A stretch of 64,000 bases of DNA from Ptiloglossa arizonensis (taxonomy: Eukaryota > Arthropoda > Insecta > Hymenoptera > Colletidae): assembly GCF_051014685.1 (NCBI RefSeq), contig NC_135059.1, positions 7,068,001 through 7,132,000 of the forward strand, in the 5' to 3' direction. Positions 46,585-58,061 of this stretch are shown here, piece by piece (position 1 is the stretch's first letter; the number at the start of each line of letters is the position of its first letter). The notes below the pieces were generated by a model. The model saw nothing but the letters and a program-made list of their open reading frames with translations, was not told the origin of the DNA and made no database searches. The position numbers and the translations under genes were made by a program.

Positions 46585-47515
46585 CACCCTGGCTCTCGAT
46601 GGACGAAGACCCGGTAGTTTTCGTATTCCGACGGTTGCGTCGAGTCGCGAACATCGTTGTCGTCGGGTAGACACGAGGTGGAAACGGTGTTTTTCAGCGT
46701 GTCGAGGACCGGTTACTGGTAAAGCGCGGCTTATCGACGCCCACGCGGATCACCGTTTCCGGTGGCGGTCCCCAGTGCCACCTTTGAAACGGCGCAGAAC
46801 CGGACACCGTGTGCGTGACGCTCGCGGAAGGTGAGAAAAAAATTCACCCGCGACGCGCACCGAGAGACGTGTTGCGTTGTGTTTTCACGGCTACGAAACG
46901 CGGCGTGGTGAATTCTTGAACGCGAAGCGCGCGCGCGCGTGCGTGCGTGCGTGCGTGCGTGCGTACGTTCGTGCGTACGTGCGTGCGCATTTGAACGCGA
47001 TGTGTCCGCTTGTTCGGCTCGTAAGCAGCTGCTTCTGCGATGCAAATGCCCCTAATTGCAGATCTCGGGAGCCGATAACGCGTTTATGGAAAGCACCGCC
47101 TAATAAATTCCTCTAATAACAGACCGCGCGGCGAGAATTTATAACGAAGAGATTTGCGTCCCTGTCATTAGAGTACCTTATCTCCGCGGAAATGGGGATA
47201 CCCTTGTACGATTGTTCGGCCACCGGGAGCCACTCTCTTGGCCTTCGACGTTGCATTTCTGCGGACACGCGAACTTGTGCGTTACACGTTTGTCCATAAC
47301 GAACAGTTACCGTGATCGAATTTTGTTCCAAGTTCCCCGTGTCCAGACCAGGATAGGCTGGACGGTTTCCGTGGGATCGTGTTAGGTGTACCCGTGGTTT
47401 CGAGTAGCAGCGGTCCATCGTTGCACGCGGTAGTGAATTTATCGTCGTTGTAATCGAGTTTACTCTGTCGTCGAACGACACTTTCGAGATGATGGTCCAA
47501 CCTCGGAAATGGAGT
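46585..47515. other. GC-rich island containing the GCGT repeat
   Basis: CpG-rich throughout. The ORFs of 79-122 codons have no recognisable domain. Confidence 0.3.
46926..46990. repeat. (GCGT)n simple repeat
   Basis: Alternating purine-pyrimidine GCGCGC then about seven GCGT units, interrupted by ACGT/TCGT variants. Such tracts are Z-DNA prone. The Arg/Ala/His-rich ORFs across it are artefacts. Confidence 0.95.
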
Positions 47516-47790
47516 TGACAACTTTCGAAAGTGGGATCTTACGTTGAGGTTGAGACAGAACTATACCTTTCGAGAGATAACTTTCCAAAGTATGACCTTA
47601 CGTTGACGTTAAAATAGAACTATACCTTTCGAAAGTATGACCTTACATTGCGAAGAGTTACGGGAGAACTATACTTTCTGAAAACTGCTCTCAAAAGTGT
47701 GAGCTTACTATACCTTTCGAGAGATAACTTTCCAAAGTGTGACCTCACATTGCGAAGAGTTACGAGAGAACTATACTTCTATTCTAACGT
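47516..47790. repeat. Tandem repeat built on CTATACCTTTCGAGAGATAA
   Basis: Four to five irregular units carry AACTATACCTTTCGAGAGATAA, TTTCCAAAGTRTGACCTTAC and ATTGCGAAGAGTTACGRGAG. Unit length varies between about 50 and 75 bases because of internal deletions. Non-coding. Confidence 0.85.
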
Positions 47791-48417
47791 AAACCATCTT
47801 CGGTGCAAACGTGGCTTCTAGACTATTGCACAGAGTCTTGATAGTTGAACCTTCCTGGTCCTGGTCACACGGTTGTCTCGGAGGTTCAGCGAAAAATCCC
47901 TAAAAGAAACCGTATCAAAGGACCTGACGATCGAGAACCGATCTAGGTGAAAGTCTAACTCGTGGACCATCTTGGGCTAGCCTGAACTCTCTCCGTTGGA
48001 TCGTTTCAACGTTTGTGCATTAAACGGTCATCCAAACAACGGAAATCGATCTTGAGCGTAGCTCTCCGGAATTATCCAGTTGAATCGAAGACGCAAATCG
48101 TTCTTGACACCTTGGAACTCGAAACCGTCAGGTTTCTGGGAAACTGAACCGCTTTCATGGCGAATCGTCGTCGAGACGAATCCTCTTGGGAAAATCAAGA
48201 CTCGCGTAAACAGATCGTTCAACCTCCCGGCGTTAACTCTCCGCCATCTATTTAGATCATCATTATTCTTGTGCGCAAAGAGCTCCGACATCTTAAGGGT
48301 TTGTCCTCGCATAAATAAATCCTCTCCTCCGTCTCCGTCCCTCATCGACGCCTTTGTCTCGCACTTTCTCGAGAGGAAAGAGGGAACGTGAGAGGCGGGT
48401 CGAAACAGAGGAAGAAC

Positions 48418-48490
48418 CAGTCATCGTCGTCGTTCTCATCGTCGTCGTCGTTCTCCTCCTCGTCCTCTTCGTCGTCGTCGTCGTCGTCTG
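48418..48490. repeat. (GTC/TCG)n trinucleotide repeat
   Basis: Runs of CGTCGTCGT with TTCTCCTCC interruptions. Translations give Ser- or Thr/Arg-rich strings that are repeat artefacts. Confidence 0.93.
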
Positions 48491-49101
48491 TACGCACATT
48501 TACACGGGAGCCAATATTTGCACGACAGAGTTGGCATCAGTTCCCTTTGGTCAGACCTCTCGATGTAACGTCGTATTTATCGTGCAAACGAACGACGATC
48601 CCGCCGGAACTTCGGTATCAGAGCCCGCGCTATCAGACGGTAAACGCCGAACTACTTGATCTGGATAAATAAAGCAGGCATAGTCGAGAAAGATACACCT
48701 GCGGTTCGTCGATTGATCGACCAGCATTTTCGCGTTCGATCGCTGCCAGCGCGTTGTTATCCGATGTTGCGGTACCCTGCTTGAGATTCAATCGGGCTTT
48801 AGGCCTCGAGTGTTTCAACGGGACATCGGTTCTGATCTTTTCGAGCACTGTAATAATCAACGTTGAAAGGAACGAAGAAAGGATCATCGAAAGGAGAAAA
48901 ACGTCCAGTGTGCTCGAACCTATTCGAAGACCCTAAACAACACTGGGTCGAGACGTCTCGCGGTTCGGGTTAGCTTCGGTTTTTCAAAATTTTGAAGATT
49001 AGCGTGTTTACAAGGGTTGTCCAGGTTCCGAAGAAGTGTCGATCTTAACATTAATCGACATTTTAGAAGGTTAACGACGGTTTTCATCCACTACCAATTT
49101 C

Positions 49102-49445
49102 CTGAGCTGATCGTTCTACGGGACTTTGCGGATGTAGTACTTGGAGTCTTGTAGAGTATAGGTAATCGTTCTATGGGACTTTGCAAATATTGTACTTGGG
49201 TCTTGTGGACTGTAGATGGGTCTCGAGAAACGACCAAATTGATCGTTAACTATGAGATCTAGTAGTCTTGGCAGGTGGTACTTTATCATATTTCTTGTAG
49301 ACTACAGACGATCGTTCTATGGGACTTTGCAGATATTGTACTTGGGTCTTGTGGACTGTAGATGGGTCTCGAGAAACGACCAAATTGATCGTTAACTATG
49401 AGATCTAGTAGTCTTGGCAGGTGGTACTTCATCATAGTTCTTCTC
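49102..49445. repeat. Tandem repeat, 146-bp period, two full copies plus one partial
   Basis: ATCGTTCTATGGGACTTTGC at 49165 recurs at 49311 with near-identity through GGTCTCGAGAAACGACCAAA, ATCGTTAACTATGAGATCTA and GTCTTGGCAGGTGGTACTT. A shorter diverged copy (ATCGTTCTACGGGACTTTGC) begins at about 49102. Near-identity of the two full copies indicates recent duplication or conversion. Confidence 0.92.
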
Positions 49446-50275
49446 TCGTTACCTGCGTTCAATATTTTCCGTTCATTTTGTTCTTATCAACTCGCAAACA
49501 CTGTTCCAACGATTATTGAGAAGTTTCCTCGTAATCCAGCTAAGCATAATTAGCCATGTATCGATCAAATATGCTAAACAGTCTTCCCAAGTAAACAATA
49601 TCCCCTCGAATCGTGTTCCTTTCGTTTCAAGGAGAATAATCGATGTCTTCGATTCCTGGAAGTGTCTCGACACGTTTTTCCCTCAAAGTCCTACAACCTA
49701 ACCCAGATTCTTCGATCCCAGCCGGTCAGGCTCCCATCGAGGAAACGTATCATCGATCGATGTATATACGTCCGCCCTTTTCGAAAGTCATGAAACATAG
49801 AAGCGGGGTCGTATTCGCGATGATCGCGATAAATGGAACATAAGGTACTCCAGCGAGCTACGAGAGCGATCTCCCGTAAATAAATAAACAAACGACTTCC
49901 AGTTGCGACGGATAACCCCGGCGAGGACTCGACACGACTCGTCTTAAATAATCTGATACGCCCGGAACGTCTAAAGTACGCCGGCGCTCGATCGTGCCCA
50001 GGAACTTGGAACGAACTTCCCTGGAAAAGTTCGCTAATTTAAGGAACTGGGATATCTCAAAGATTTTACGGGCAATTTAATTCAATAATGATCGCCGGAC
50101 GAGCACGGTTCGAGACGCGTCAACTTGTCTCGGGACCGGTTCGCGTCCCGCGTGAAAAGTTTCGCGAAACGATGCATCCGTCACGAATTCTTTCGAACTC
50201 TGTCGGTGGGTCAGACGTCTTTTAATTCTTCTCGAAAGGTGACAAATTACGCAAAAATCCGCGCCCGTTTACGAT

Positions 50276-50299
50276 GAGAGAGAGAGAGAGAGAGAGAGA
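50276..50299. repeat. (GA)n microsatellite
   Basis: About eleven GA units within a GC-rich island. Confidence 0.95.
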
Positions 50300-50749
50300 T
50301 CTTTATAAAATCGCGGCGCTCAATGTGTTAAAAACAGGTCTCCCTTTATTTCACGGGGCGCGTAGGACCTGTCAGGGCCAGAGTTCCCTGCGTGGGAACG
50401 ATGCTCGCAAAAAGCCCGAGATCTACGTCTTTTGCGCCGGCGAGAGTCTCGAGCGTGTCCTTTGTCTAGCTCCGGGCTACGATTCGCTGGTAACGCTGGG
50501 AGAGGGAAACAGGGGAGGAGTAAACGAGGGCGAATAGCGTCTTCATTAGCGGCCGATAAGCGTACACTGAAAAATCGCGAGATACCAGATTCGTTGGATA
50601 AAATGGCCGTGTAAACACCGCCGTCGCACGGCATCCACTCGCACGTCACACCGAGGAATATCCTGATCATGGTTGTGATTAATGACGAGGCGTGGCGTTT
50701 ACCTGCTCCTCGCTTCGTGTTGTGAATTTTCAAAGAAGTGTGTTAAAAA

Positions 50750-50985
50750 TGTGCGAAAGAATTTTATTTATTTGTTAAAAGAATTTTAAATATTTATTTA
50801 GAATTCTTATTCTTCAAGAATAAATTCTTAAAGAGATTTAGAAAAAAGAATTTATTCTTAGAGAATAAGAAAGAATAAAAGAAGAAAGATAAAGAATAAA
50901 ATTTTTATTCTTATTCTTATTCTTATAATTCTTTAAAAGAATTTTATTTGTTTATTTATTTATTTCTTTATTTATATACGGACGT
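50750..50985. repeat. AT-rich low-complexity region of TTATTCTT/AAGAATAA units
   Basis: Repeated TTCTTATTCTT and inverse AAGAATAAA strings make the segment partly self-complementary, ending in TTTATTTATTTATTTC. Non-coding. Confidence 0.8.
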
Positions 50986-51230
50986 AAACTCGTTGATTTG
51001 CAAAGAAGAATAAACGTGCGTAAATTAACCGCATATTTTGTAATTGAATATAATAGGTAGGTCTTTTAACGGCATTTGAATCGTATAAATATTGTTCGCA
51101 AGTAGGACCAAATGATAGAACAAGTAATTCTCGGTCGTGCATATACCACATTTATTGTAAAATGTGATTAATAAAGTATGTACTGCCTTTTACGGGTTCA
51201 TTACTTTATAGACACAGTAAAGTGTTAAAA

Positions 51231-51690
51231 ATGGGCAGTAGGAAAAACCTAAACGAATATAACATACACACCGTATTTGAGTTAAACGAAGAAATGTATA
51301 CAGCGATACAAATATCAAAAGTTGTAAATAGAAGTCGTAAAGTTATTATGAGTTTAGTAAAAAATCCTGAAAATTGCGAAAAGAAGAAGAGTTCCGAGCG
51401 TCCGCAAAGTTTAATTACTCGGAGACAAATTACAAAAAGTGTTGGTGTAAACACTAATGTAAAGAACGTACGTATGTCGTATTTTATACAAATGCGAGTA
51501 GTTAATGCGAAGAAAGTTCGTAGTAAAAGAAACCTCGGCTAAATAGACAGCATAAAGCTTACAATTTGCCGAAAAGTATATACAAAAATACAGGAACGAA
51601 ATAACAACGTCGTATTTACAAATAAAAAAAAAATATTTAATTTACGTTTGAAAACATTAATGATTCGAAACAGTTCGTTCTAGATTAGTT
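51231..51690 (+). pseudogene. Decayed Tc1-like transposase (N-terminal DNA-binding half)
   Basis: The ATG at 51231 gives a 103-codon ORF to TAA at 51542, starting MGSRKNLNEY. It carries the helix-turn-helix segment EMYTAIQISKVVNRSRKV and then KKKSSERPQSLITRRQ, the paired-like DNA-binding domain of Tc1-family transposases. A second region (TKSVGVNTNVKNVR) matches the next helix bundle after a deletion. Beyond the stop, other frames continue the protein: KAYNLPKSIYKNTGTK near 51556, then VVFTNKKKIFNL near 51609-51644, which aligns with the first catalytic FTDEKKFNL block but has Asn for Asp. Full-length relatives are about 340 residues. Frameshifts, truncation and loss of the catalytic Asp make it a dead copy in an AT-rich setting. 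Confidence 0.82.
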
Positions 51691-51777
51691 GAAGAATACA
51701 AACCAAAATAGAATTTACTAAGATGGAAGCCGTTAAATGTGAAGTAGGCACCATAAAATATTGCACCTCGAATATTA

Positions 51778-51870
51778 TTAACTAACTGTATTATAGTATT
51801 ATATAGTATAATATAATAGTATTATATACTATAATACTAATTGTATTATATACTAATAATATTATTATTT
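51778..51870. repeat. AT palindromic cluster (TAGTATTATATAG...)
   Basis: Nearly pure A/T with overlapping TAGTATTATATAGTATAATA and its complement, able to form a cruciform. It lies between the Tc1-like transposase relic and the 52102 terminal fragment. Confidence 0.75.
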
Positions 51871-52023
51871 CTAGTTTATCATTAAATGTGCTTATCCTTT
51901 TACGTTTCGCTATAAAAGAATTTTCACAAATAAAAGAAACATTGCACAAGCAATGTTATGCACCAATCTGGAACGATTTTTAGATAATCTACCGTATTAA
52001 TCGACAAAAACAAACTCTGAAAT

Positions 52024-52102
52024 CAAGTTTCAGATTAATCGGTTCGACGTTTTAAAAATAGCGCGAAATTCAAATCGCGCGGTCACGATTGGGAACACCC
52101 TG
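52024..52102. mobile_element. Terminal fragment of the CAGGGTGTCCC element family
   Basis: The sequence CAGATTAATCGGTTCGACG through GGGAACACCCTG matches the right terminal part of the 36 kb copy and is followed by TA (52103-52104). It lies about 330 bases downstream of the dead Tc1-like transposase, so it could be that transposon's 3' end, but no matching 5' end was found upstream of 51231. Confidence 0.6.
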
Positions 52103-52104
52103 TA

Positions 52105-55100
52105 GTTCGCGACTCAAACCACGACGATTTATCCCCTTAAAGACTTGTTGACAAGTCGTACGTTGGTTCTTGACAATATGGACTCGGATGTCGAATTGTC
52201 CGGTTATGTTTTCGTAACTAATTGATCAGCCTCGACAGGTCGTTCCTTGCCAAAATAGTCGACTAATCGGGGCTCGTGAAATTAGCCTCTCGCTGACTAA
52301 TGGACCGTTTCGACTTCGACGTGTTGGTTCGTTAACGAACAATTATTTAAAAAAAATGAAACGTACCCGGATATCCGTTCCGCGATAACTCTAAACGTCG
52401 GTTCGCGTAATCGCGCTAGACTAACGAAAGAAATTCGCGAAAGTCGAGCTTGAAAATCGACGAAACGGAAGGGAAATGGAAACTTTTAGCTTCCGATTAC
52501 CTGCTCGTCCCCGCATGATTAATTAACGAGAAACGGTGCACGTTTATTTGCCGTGTAAACGTCACGCCTCGCGCGGCCACGGTTCCTTTCTTTCTCGGTT
52601 CGATCGATCGAAAAAATTCGAACAAAAAAACCAGGCCTCGCTGTTCGCCCGTGAAACGCGCGTGTAAAACAAAACGTCGGTCGATCGCCGCTGCAAAAAA
52701 ACGATTCCCTCGTAAATTCGCCCGCTGGAAAAATTCTCGGGACAAACGGTAAGAAAGTGACGACGCCACGGAGGAAAAGGCGACAGAACAGGGAAACGGA
52801 AGTCGAACACGAGCGAAACGAAGGATCTGATTTTAGACGAGAGACTCTTTGTCACTGTTCGCGGTAAGATGGCCCGTAAAGTCTCCACGTGTCCCACCCC
52901 ATCGATGTTTACGTTTCAACGAGTACCTGCAACACTCGAAGGGCCGTACTCGTTGTTACACGGGCCTGCAACAGGCCACGTGACACACGATAAACTTAAT
53001 CTTGGCTGAACGCCACCTGGAGTCGGCCGTGGCCTCGTAAACATCACGGAGACTCTTAAGTACGTCGTGGAAAATTCGTCAGTCGTTGACACAAATTGTT
53101 TCCTTTCGGACGTAAAGACCCGCGAAAGATTACCTCGAACGAATCTCCTTTCGTTTGATCTCGTCACGGATTCTGTTAAAACGATTCAATCGAAGAAATA
53201 TCGTCCCCGTTCGTTTCACCGTTGTCCGTTAAAGAGTTTGAGTACCGCCACCTTGACAGATCGAATCGACAAATTTTCAATATCGTTACGGCAACACTTT
53301 TTGTCCGTGCGCCTTTATCGGTTCTTTGCTCCAAACGATTCGATGTTTCTGGTCGAACCCTACCTTTTCAGTGGTGTTTCGCATACTAAAGGGGTAAATT
53401 ATATTTTCTAAAATATTTAGGGCTTCTTTATTCTAATATATATTCCTCGACATCGCTCGGAGCTGATCCTCGACGATATTTCGATTAAAATCCCGAGCGT
53501 CCCGATTATCGTGCGAAATACTCGCTGGTAAATATCCTGGCGAAGTTATGAGGTCTTGGGATTTTCACGACGGCAACGATATGAGTGGTGCAGGGAGTTG
53601 ATCGAGCTTCGATTTCGAGGACAGAGGAGGGGGATCGATCGCTCGAGGCTCGTCGAAGCGAGGGGTGAATCCACGAGGGGATGAGTCGACGTCTTTCGGG
53701 TATTTAGACCCGATGTCCCGATGGCTGATGGCTCTTCCATCGAGTTTGTTTGCCTAACAAACAAACGAACAGGTACGTGTCTCATTTTTAGTTTCCCCCG
53801 GTGGGAATAAATTTCGTGCGAGAATTACTATTACGTTGGACGGTGAACAAATTTAATAAAATAATTATCATCGTTAAAAGTTCCACCGTGACCCCGATGG
53901 AGACAGAATCTCCAATTTTACGTGTCGGACAGCGAGTTGCAATGTATTTTTATGCAATCGTTATCAGTTTTAGAATTCAGTTACTAGTTTCCCCTTCGAA
54001 TTTAGTTCCCGCTGAAAGTTTTTAATAACTTATCGTTAGCACGTCGAATCGTATATTTTAACTAACAACAACCAAGAGTGATCCCACCGATGACTAGTAT
54101 GAAAATATATTTATCGAAATATAAATATTAAAATATATTTCAATTATATTCTTATTATGTATTTTACTTCTGTTATTATCGTGCTACGGTTACGCAATAA
54201 TATAGTATTATTTCTGTAACGGTATCTTTTCGTACTTGCATGAAATTTTAATAAAATATTTCTAACGTCCGTTCTCTTTCGTACTCTTCCAGCTTCCATA
54301 ATTGTTTTCTTCTTTTTTTATTCGTACTCGAAAGCTCTAAATATTTAAAAATATGATGGTGCTATAGTTACGTTCCGCAGTGTAGTATCTAGGCTAACTT
54401 CCTGGAAACCACTTCTTACGCACAGTGTAATTAACTTCCATTTGTTGTACTCACATGGCAGAGGAGGTTACACTTACATTAGTTTGGTAACTGCATCAAG
54501 ATTATACGACACAACAAATGCTCTGGTACAGTGTTCTACGAACCTCGCCTTCTCGAATATCCTCTCGATAAAGGAAAATTGTTGATGAACTCCGTATAAT
54601 TGTTATTTGTAGGTTAAAATGGTTCATATATTTTAATTGAAACTTTTCATATGTTGTTTAATAATGCAATACGAGAATAAGTATGAAAAACTAGCACACT
54701 GGCGTGGGTCTGTTTGGAATTTATTCAATACTATCCGATAACAAATTTTGCATTCAATGATATTAAAAAGTTTTTATTACTTTATTTTCAAACAGAACTT
54801 GGTTCGTTACGAACGAAGAATTCTAGTACTTTTATTACTTTTAACAGGAGCAAAACGAATAGTAAGAATTCATTACGAGTGAAAAATAATATTGATAGAA
54901 TTCTGAAAAAAAATTGCACAAACTTTAAAAAATTAGCAAGAAATAACGAGAAAGAGACGGCCCGTTAGGTGTAGCTCTAAGTAAAGTAGCAGTCTCAGGT
55001 TCGGTTCCATATTTACACTTTTCTATATTTAAATTTTATTGTAACTAACGAAGAACAGTTTTGTTCGCACAAGTGTGTGTTCAGAAACGAAACCTAAAAG

Positions 55101-55599
55101 TTTCGAGGATGTACTACGGGAAGCATATTTTTCTTCCACCATATAATATACTTCTTTTTTTTTCTTCTTAGTTCTTACAGACCCTCGGGGACTGCGGATA
55201 AAAGTTTGAGAAATTGATCTAGTATCCGAGCAGCATATAAGTATTTATACTTCATTCGATATTCCCACGTCGGTATCTTCTTGCGAATCAGTCTTCTCTG
55301 CTGATTCTCAGTCGCCGCGAACCATGTTTCCAGTAACTGGAACAGAATAGTAGCGCGCAAGGGTACCATTCAAAAGCAAATGACACGTTTGTGACTGGTG
55401 TTTCCCATCTATTACTTGTCAATGTAAATCACCTGGTATCTCGAGCTATAACCTAGCCGTATAATAATACTTGCGAAAAATGAGACACAATACCGAGTCT
55501 ACCGTGTTCTAGACAAGCACGCCACCCCGTTCTTCTCGACACCCTGTCTATCTTCTGTTATGGCTTTCTTGTATCGGATCGTTGCACAAATCTTTGCAC
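52105..55599. other. Mixed intronic sequence
   Basis: 52500-53050 is CpG-rich with overlapping Arg/Phe-rich ORFs lacking motifs. 53800-55500 is AT-rich. No gene recognised. Confidence 0.3.
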
Positions 55600-55925
55600 A
55601 CTTTTCTTCGAGTGAATTGTACTATAGGAAAAGATACACGAATCAACAATTAAACCGTTAATTGACAAACGTGGCGGACGGTAATTGACAATTCTGTTAC
55701 ACGATAGCGTTCCTACACGCATTTCGAGCAATACAAAATTAAAGAGTTAGGTTAGGAAGTGATGACTCATTCCCCGTACAGTCCACATATGGCTCCTACT
55801 GATTGTCATTTATTACGATCGCTTTCGCATTTTCGAGACGCCAAAACGTACACGGCTTGGAACAAAGAGTTCTTCAAAGAATGGATTAAACGTTCGGTGG
55901 GTGGTTGAAAAATTGGTACTCGATT
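55600..55925 (+). pseudogene. Decayed mariner-family transposase fragment (C-terminal catalytic region)
   Basis: Conceptual translation shows three mariner transposase landmarks in order but in different frames. A segment from about 55614 reads ELYYRKRYTNQQLNR, like the mariner ELYxQQLxRL block. DSVPTRISSNTKLK at about 55703 stands where mariners have DNARPH. HSPYSPHMAPTDCHLLRSL from about 55767 matches the C-terminal PYSPDLAPSDYHLF block. The third catalytic Asp (in APTD) survives, while the preceding PYSPD Asp is His. Stops (TAA after QQLNR, TAG where LGWEV is expected) and frameshifts kill the ORF. Intact mariner transposases are about 345 residues; only about a third is visible here. It encodes no active product. 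Confidence 0.82.
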
Positions 55926-56399
55926 ATAGAGGTCGATATACAGGGTAGTATACACCTAACTGTATCATCTGGAATATCTCTTGTTTTTTAACAATATTAA
56001 AAAATTGTGTAATTTTTTTTCATCGACTTTACGAATTTTCTAACCAGTTCCTCGAGAGGAAATGATAAAGCACGAATAGTAAATACGTATAATAAATCGT
56101 TACATCGGTTGATTACTCGGAGTAAGTAAGGTCAGTGATAATTTCTTTTCATGGAAATACCCGTAAAGACCACATGAAAATCAAACGAATCCTTTAATAG
56201 CGTTTTATATTTTATCCGCAAACTATAATCGAATGCAACGATTTACTACGCGCGGATCTTGAAGATTACCAAATTTTCGAAAAAATTTTCAACGTTCTAA
56301 GGAAAAAAAAAGAAACAATTGTCCAAAGTAAATTCCTTTCGAAAAAATCCGTAAAGATTCGATCGAAATGACCAAAACACCCTCCTCAAAAGGAAAAGA

Positions 56400-57300
56400 A
56401 TCGCTGACCGCGAAAGTAGCCAACCAGTTTCGTTCAATGAGCCCGTATTCGGTTCGATGGAAATTTATAACCCGGACCTAACCAGTTTCGGAACAAAATT
56501 AATTTCACGACGCGGCCGTTGTATACCGATGGTCGCGGCAGGATGAAAGCGAACGTAGCGCCACGTGAACAATTCTAACAGTTCGCTGTACCGGAAGTAC
56601 GTACCGTTGCCGCACCAGCGACCAGTGAAACATTAGCCGGACTATTTCGGTCGAGAAAAGTTCATATTATTGTTTCACGCGGTACACTCCGCGAACCGGT
56701 AGACAGTTCGTTGGGTCCTTCCCACCCGTACGAAAGTATCTTGGCCCCCCACAACGGTTCATCATAACAAAAGTTTCCCGATAAAATTCCCCCGACGCGG
56801 TTGATTTTCATTTATTCACCGAGGGGGGTTCCCCTCTAATTGCGCTCTCGCCGCCCATTGGACGTTCAGACATCGAGAGACGCTCGAAATATCTTAAGAC
56901 GTCCGGAGATTACGGAAAAAGAAACCGGGTGGTGGGTTAGACCGTTCCACGGCTTTGACTAATACGTCGTGAAGCGTATTATCCAGGATTGACTCGGAAA
57001 CGACGCGAGTTTCCCGAAGGGAACCCGATTCGTCGTCGAACGTTCCGGGGACACCGTTGAACACGAGCCGGGCGAACGAACGATCGAACAGTACGATCGA
57101 GATATCGTTATCGCGAGAGATTCAGTAATTTTCGCAACAGGGATCGAAGGAAAGCAAAGTTCGTTTCTTGAACGGCGAGGATCCGAAGCCCCGAGTTACC
57201 TCGCTGCCCGAAATGGAACTCCACCCTACGCGAATCGACGTATCTCTGAACAAATGGTACACTATAACCTATTCCTAACGGAAGTTCCTACCTGAGGGTA
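56400..57300. other. GC-rich island, candidate conserved non-coding element
   Basis: GC-rich without an ORF over 60 codons, including the GAGGGG/CCCCTC palindrome and ATAAAATTCCCCCGACGCGG. The lack of ORFs despite high GC sets it apart from the other islands. Confidence 0.3.
56820..56840. other. GC-rich palindrome GAGGGG...CCCCTC
   Basis: ACCGAGGGGGGTTCCCCTCT contains inverted GAGGGG/CCCCTC arms with a four-base spacer, inside a GC-rich island. It could be a protein-binding dyad; unassigned. Confidence 0.4.
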
Positions 57301-57934
57301 AACACCCTAATTTATTTAAGCGAGCAGCTGTATTCGAGACAGCAATCCTACGGTGCAACTGAGACTCTGAATATTGATGGAGGATCCGAAACTGTCGTTA
57401 ATGTACAATACGGGGTTTCCTTGGCTAAACAGAGCCGCGTCTGTATCGATATATTTATCTTCGATGTCTGAGATCTACAGAAGCATACTTCGCTCTACGG
57501 TGGAACTTACGAAAGAAGATGCACCGAAATCGTAACAGCGATAGGTCCCCACGAGATGAAAACACGAGGAGAGTCTACCTCGGAGGTATGGAAGTCGTAG
57601 ACGAATTTCGCGTTCAATGATCTTTGTAATTTCGCCTACCGTTTGACCTGGGTTATCTTTGCACCCTTCAGAGGTCTTCTGTATATTAAAAAAAAAAGAA
57701 ACGAAGAAACTGTTCTTCTCGTGTAATAAATAAACCGTGAATACGATTACAAAGAACACGCGAATGTTTACAAAGTACACAGAATGCACGAGAAAAAGAA
57801 ACGAGAAGTTACGTCAAATATATAGTATAACTTGCGTGTACGCGAAACGTAAAGACAAGAGTGTGCAAAAAATATTTGCAGACGTGCAAAATGTACGCAG
57901 AAAATAGAACTTGGACAATTACGATTTCCTAACT

Positions 57935-58061
57935 ACGTTAAAATAAGTAATTTCGTTTTATTCGGTGAAAATAAAACACGATTCTTTTACAGTGTACAAA
58001 CATTTTATTAAATTACATATTCTCCATTTTGGAAAACGATACGACTTCCCGAACAACCGAA
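57935..58061. mobile_element. MITE copy C, same orientation as copy A, left end diverged
   Basis: AGTAATTTCGTTTTATTCGG, GTGAAAATAAAACACGATTC, the ACAAACATTTTATTAAATTACATATTCTCCATTTTGG block and GACTTCCCGAACAACCGA match copies A and B in order. The expected TTGGGTTGTTCG left end is not recognisable. Confidence 0.72.

Larger units (their letters stand above)
49446..51230. other. Mixed sequence between tandem repeats and the Tc1-like relic
   Basis: 49900-50720 is GC-rich and includes the GA microsatellite and a 137-codon minus-strand ORF without motif. 50750 onwards is the AT-rich low-complexity region. No 5' terminal repeat for the Tc1-like relic was found here. Confidence 0.3.

Noticed and set aside
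46731..47116. Arg/Ala/His-rich ORFs over the GCGT repeat
   Set aside because: Amino-acid runs are produced by the simple repeat itself.
48293..48672. Ser-rich and Thr/Arg-rich ORFs near 48.4 kb
   Set aside because: They are translations of the GTC/TCG trinucleotide repeat.
54714..54968. 84-codon Lys/Asn/Phe-rich ORF upstream of the mariner relic, considered as a transposase N-terminus
   Set aside because: No helix-turn-helix or other transposase block is recognisable; AT-rich chance ORF is likelier.
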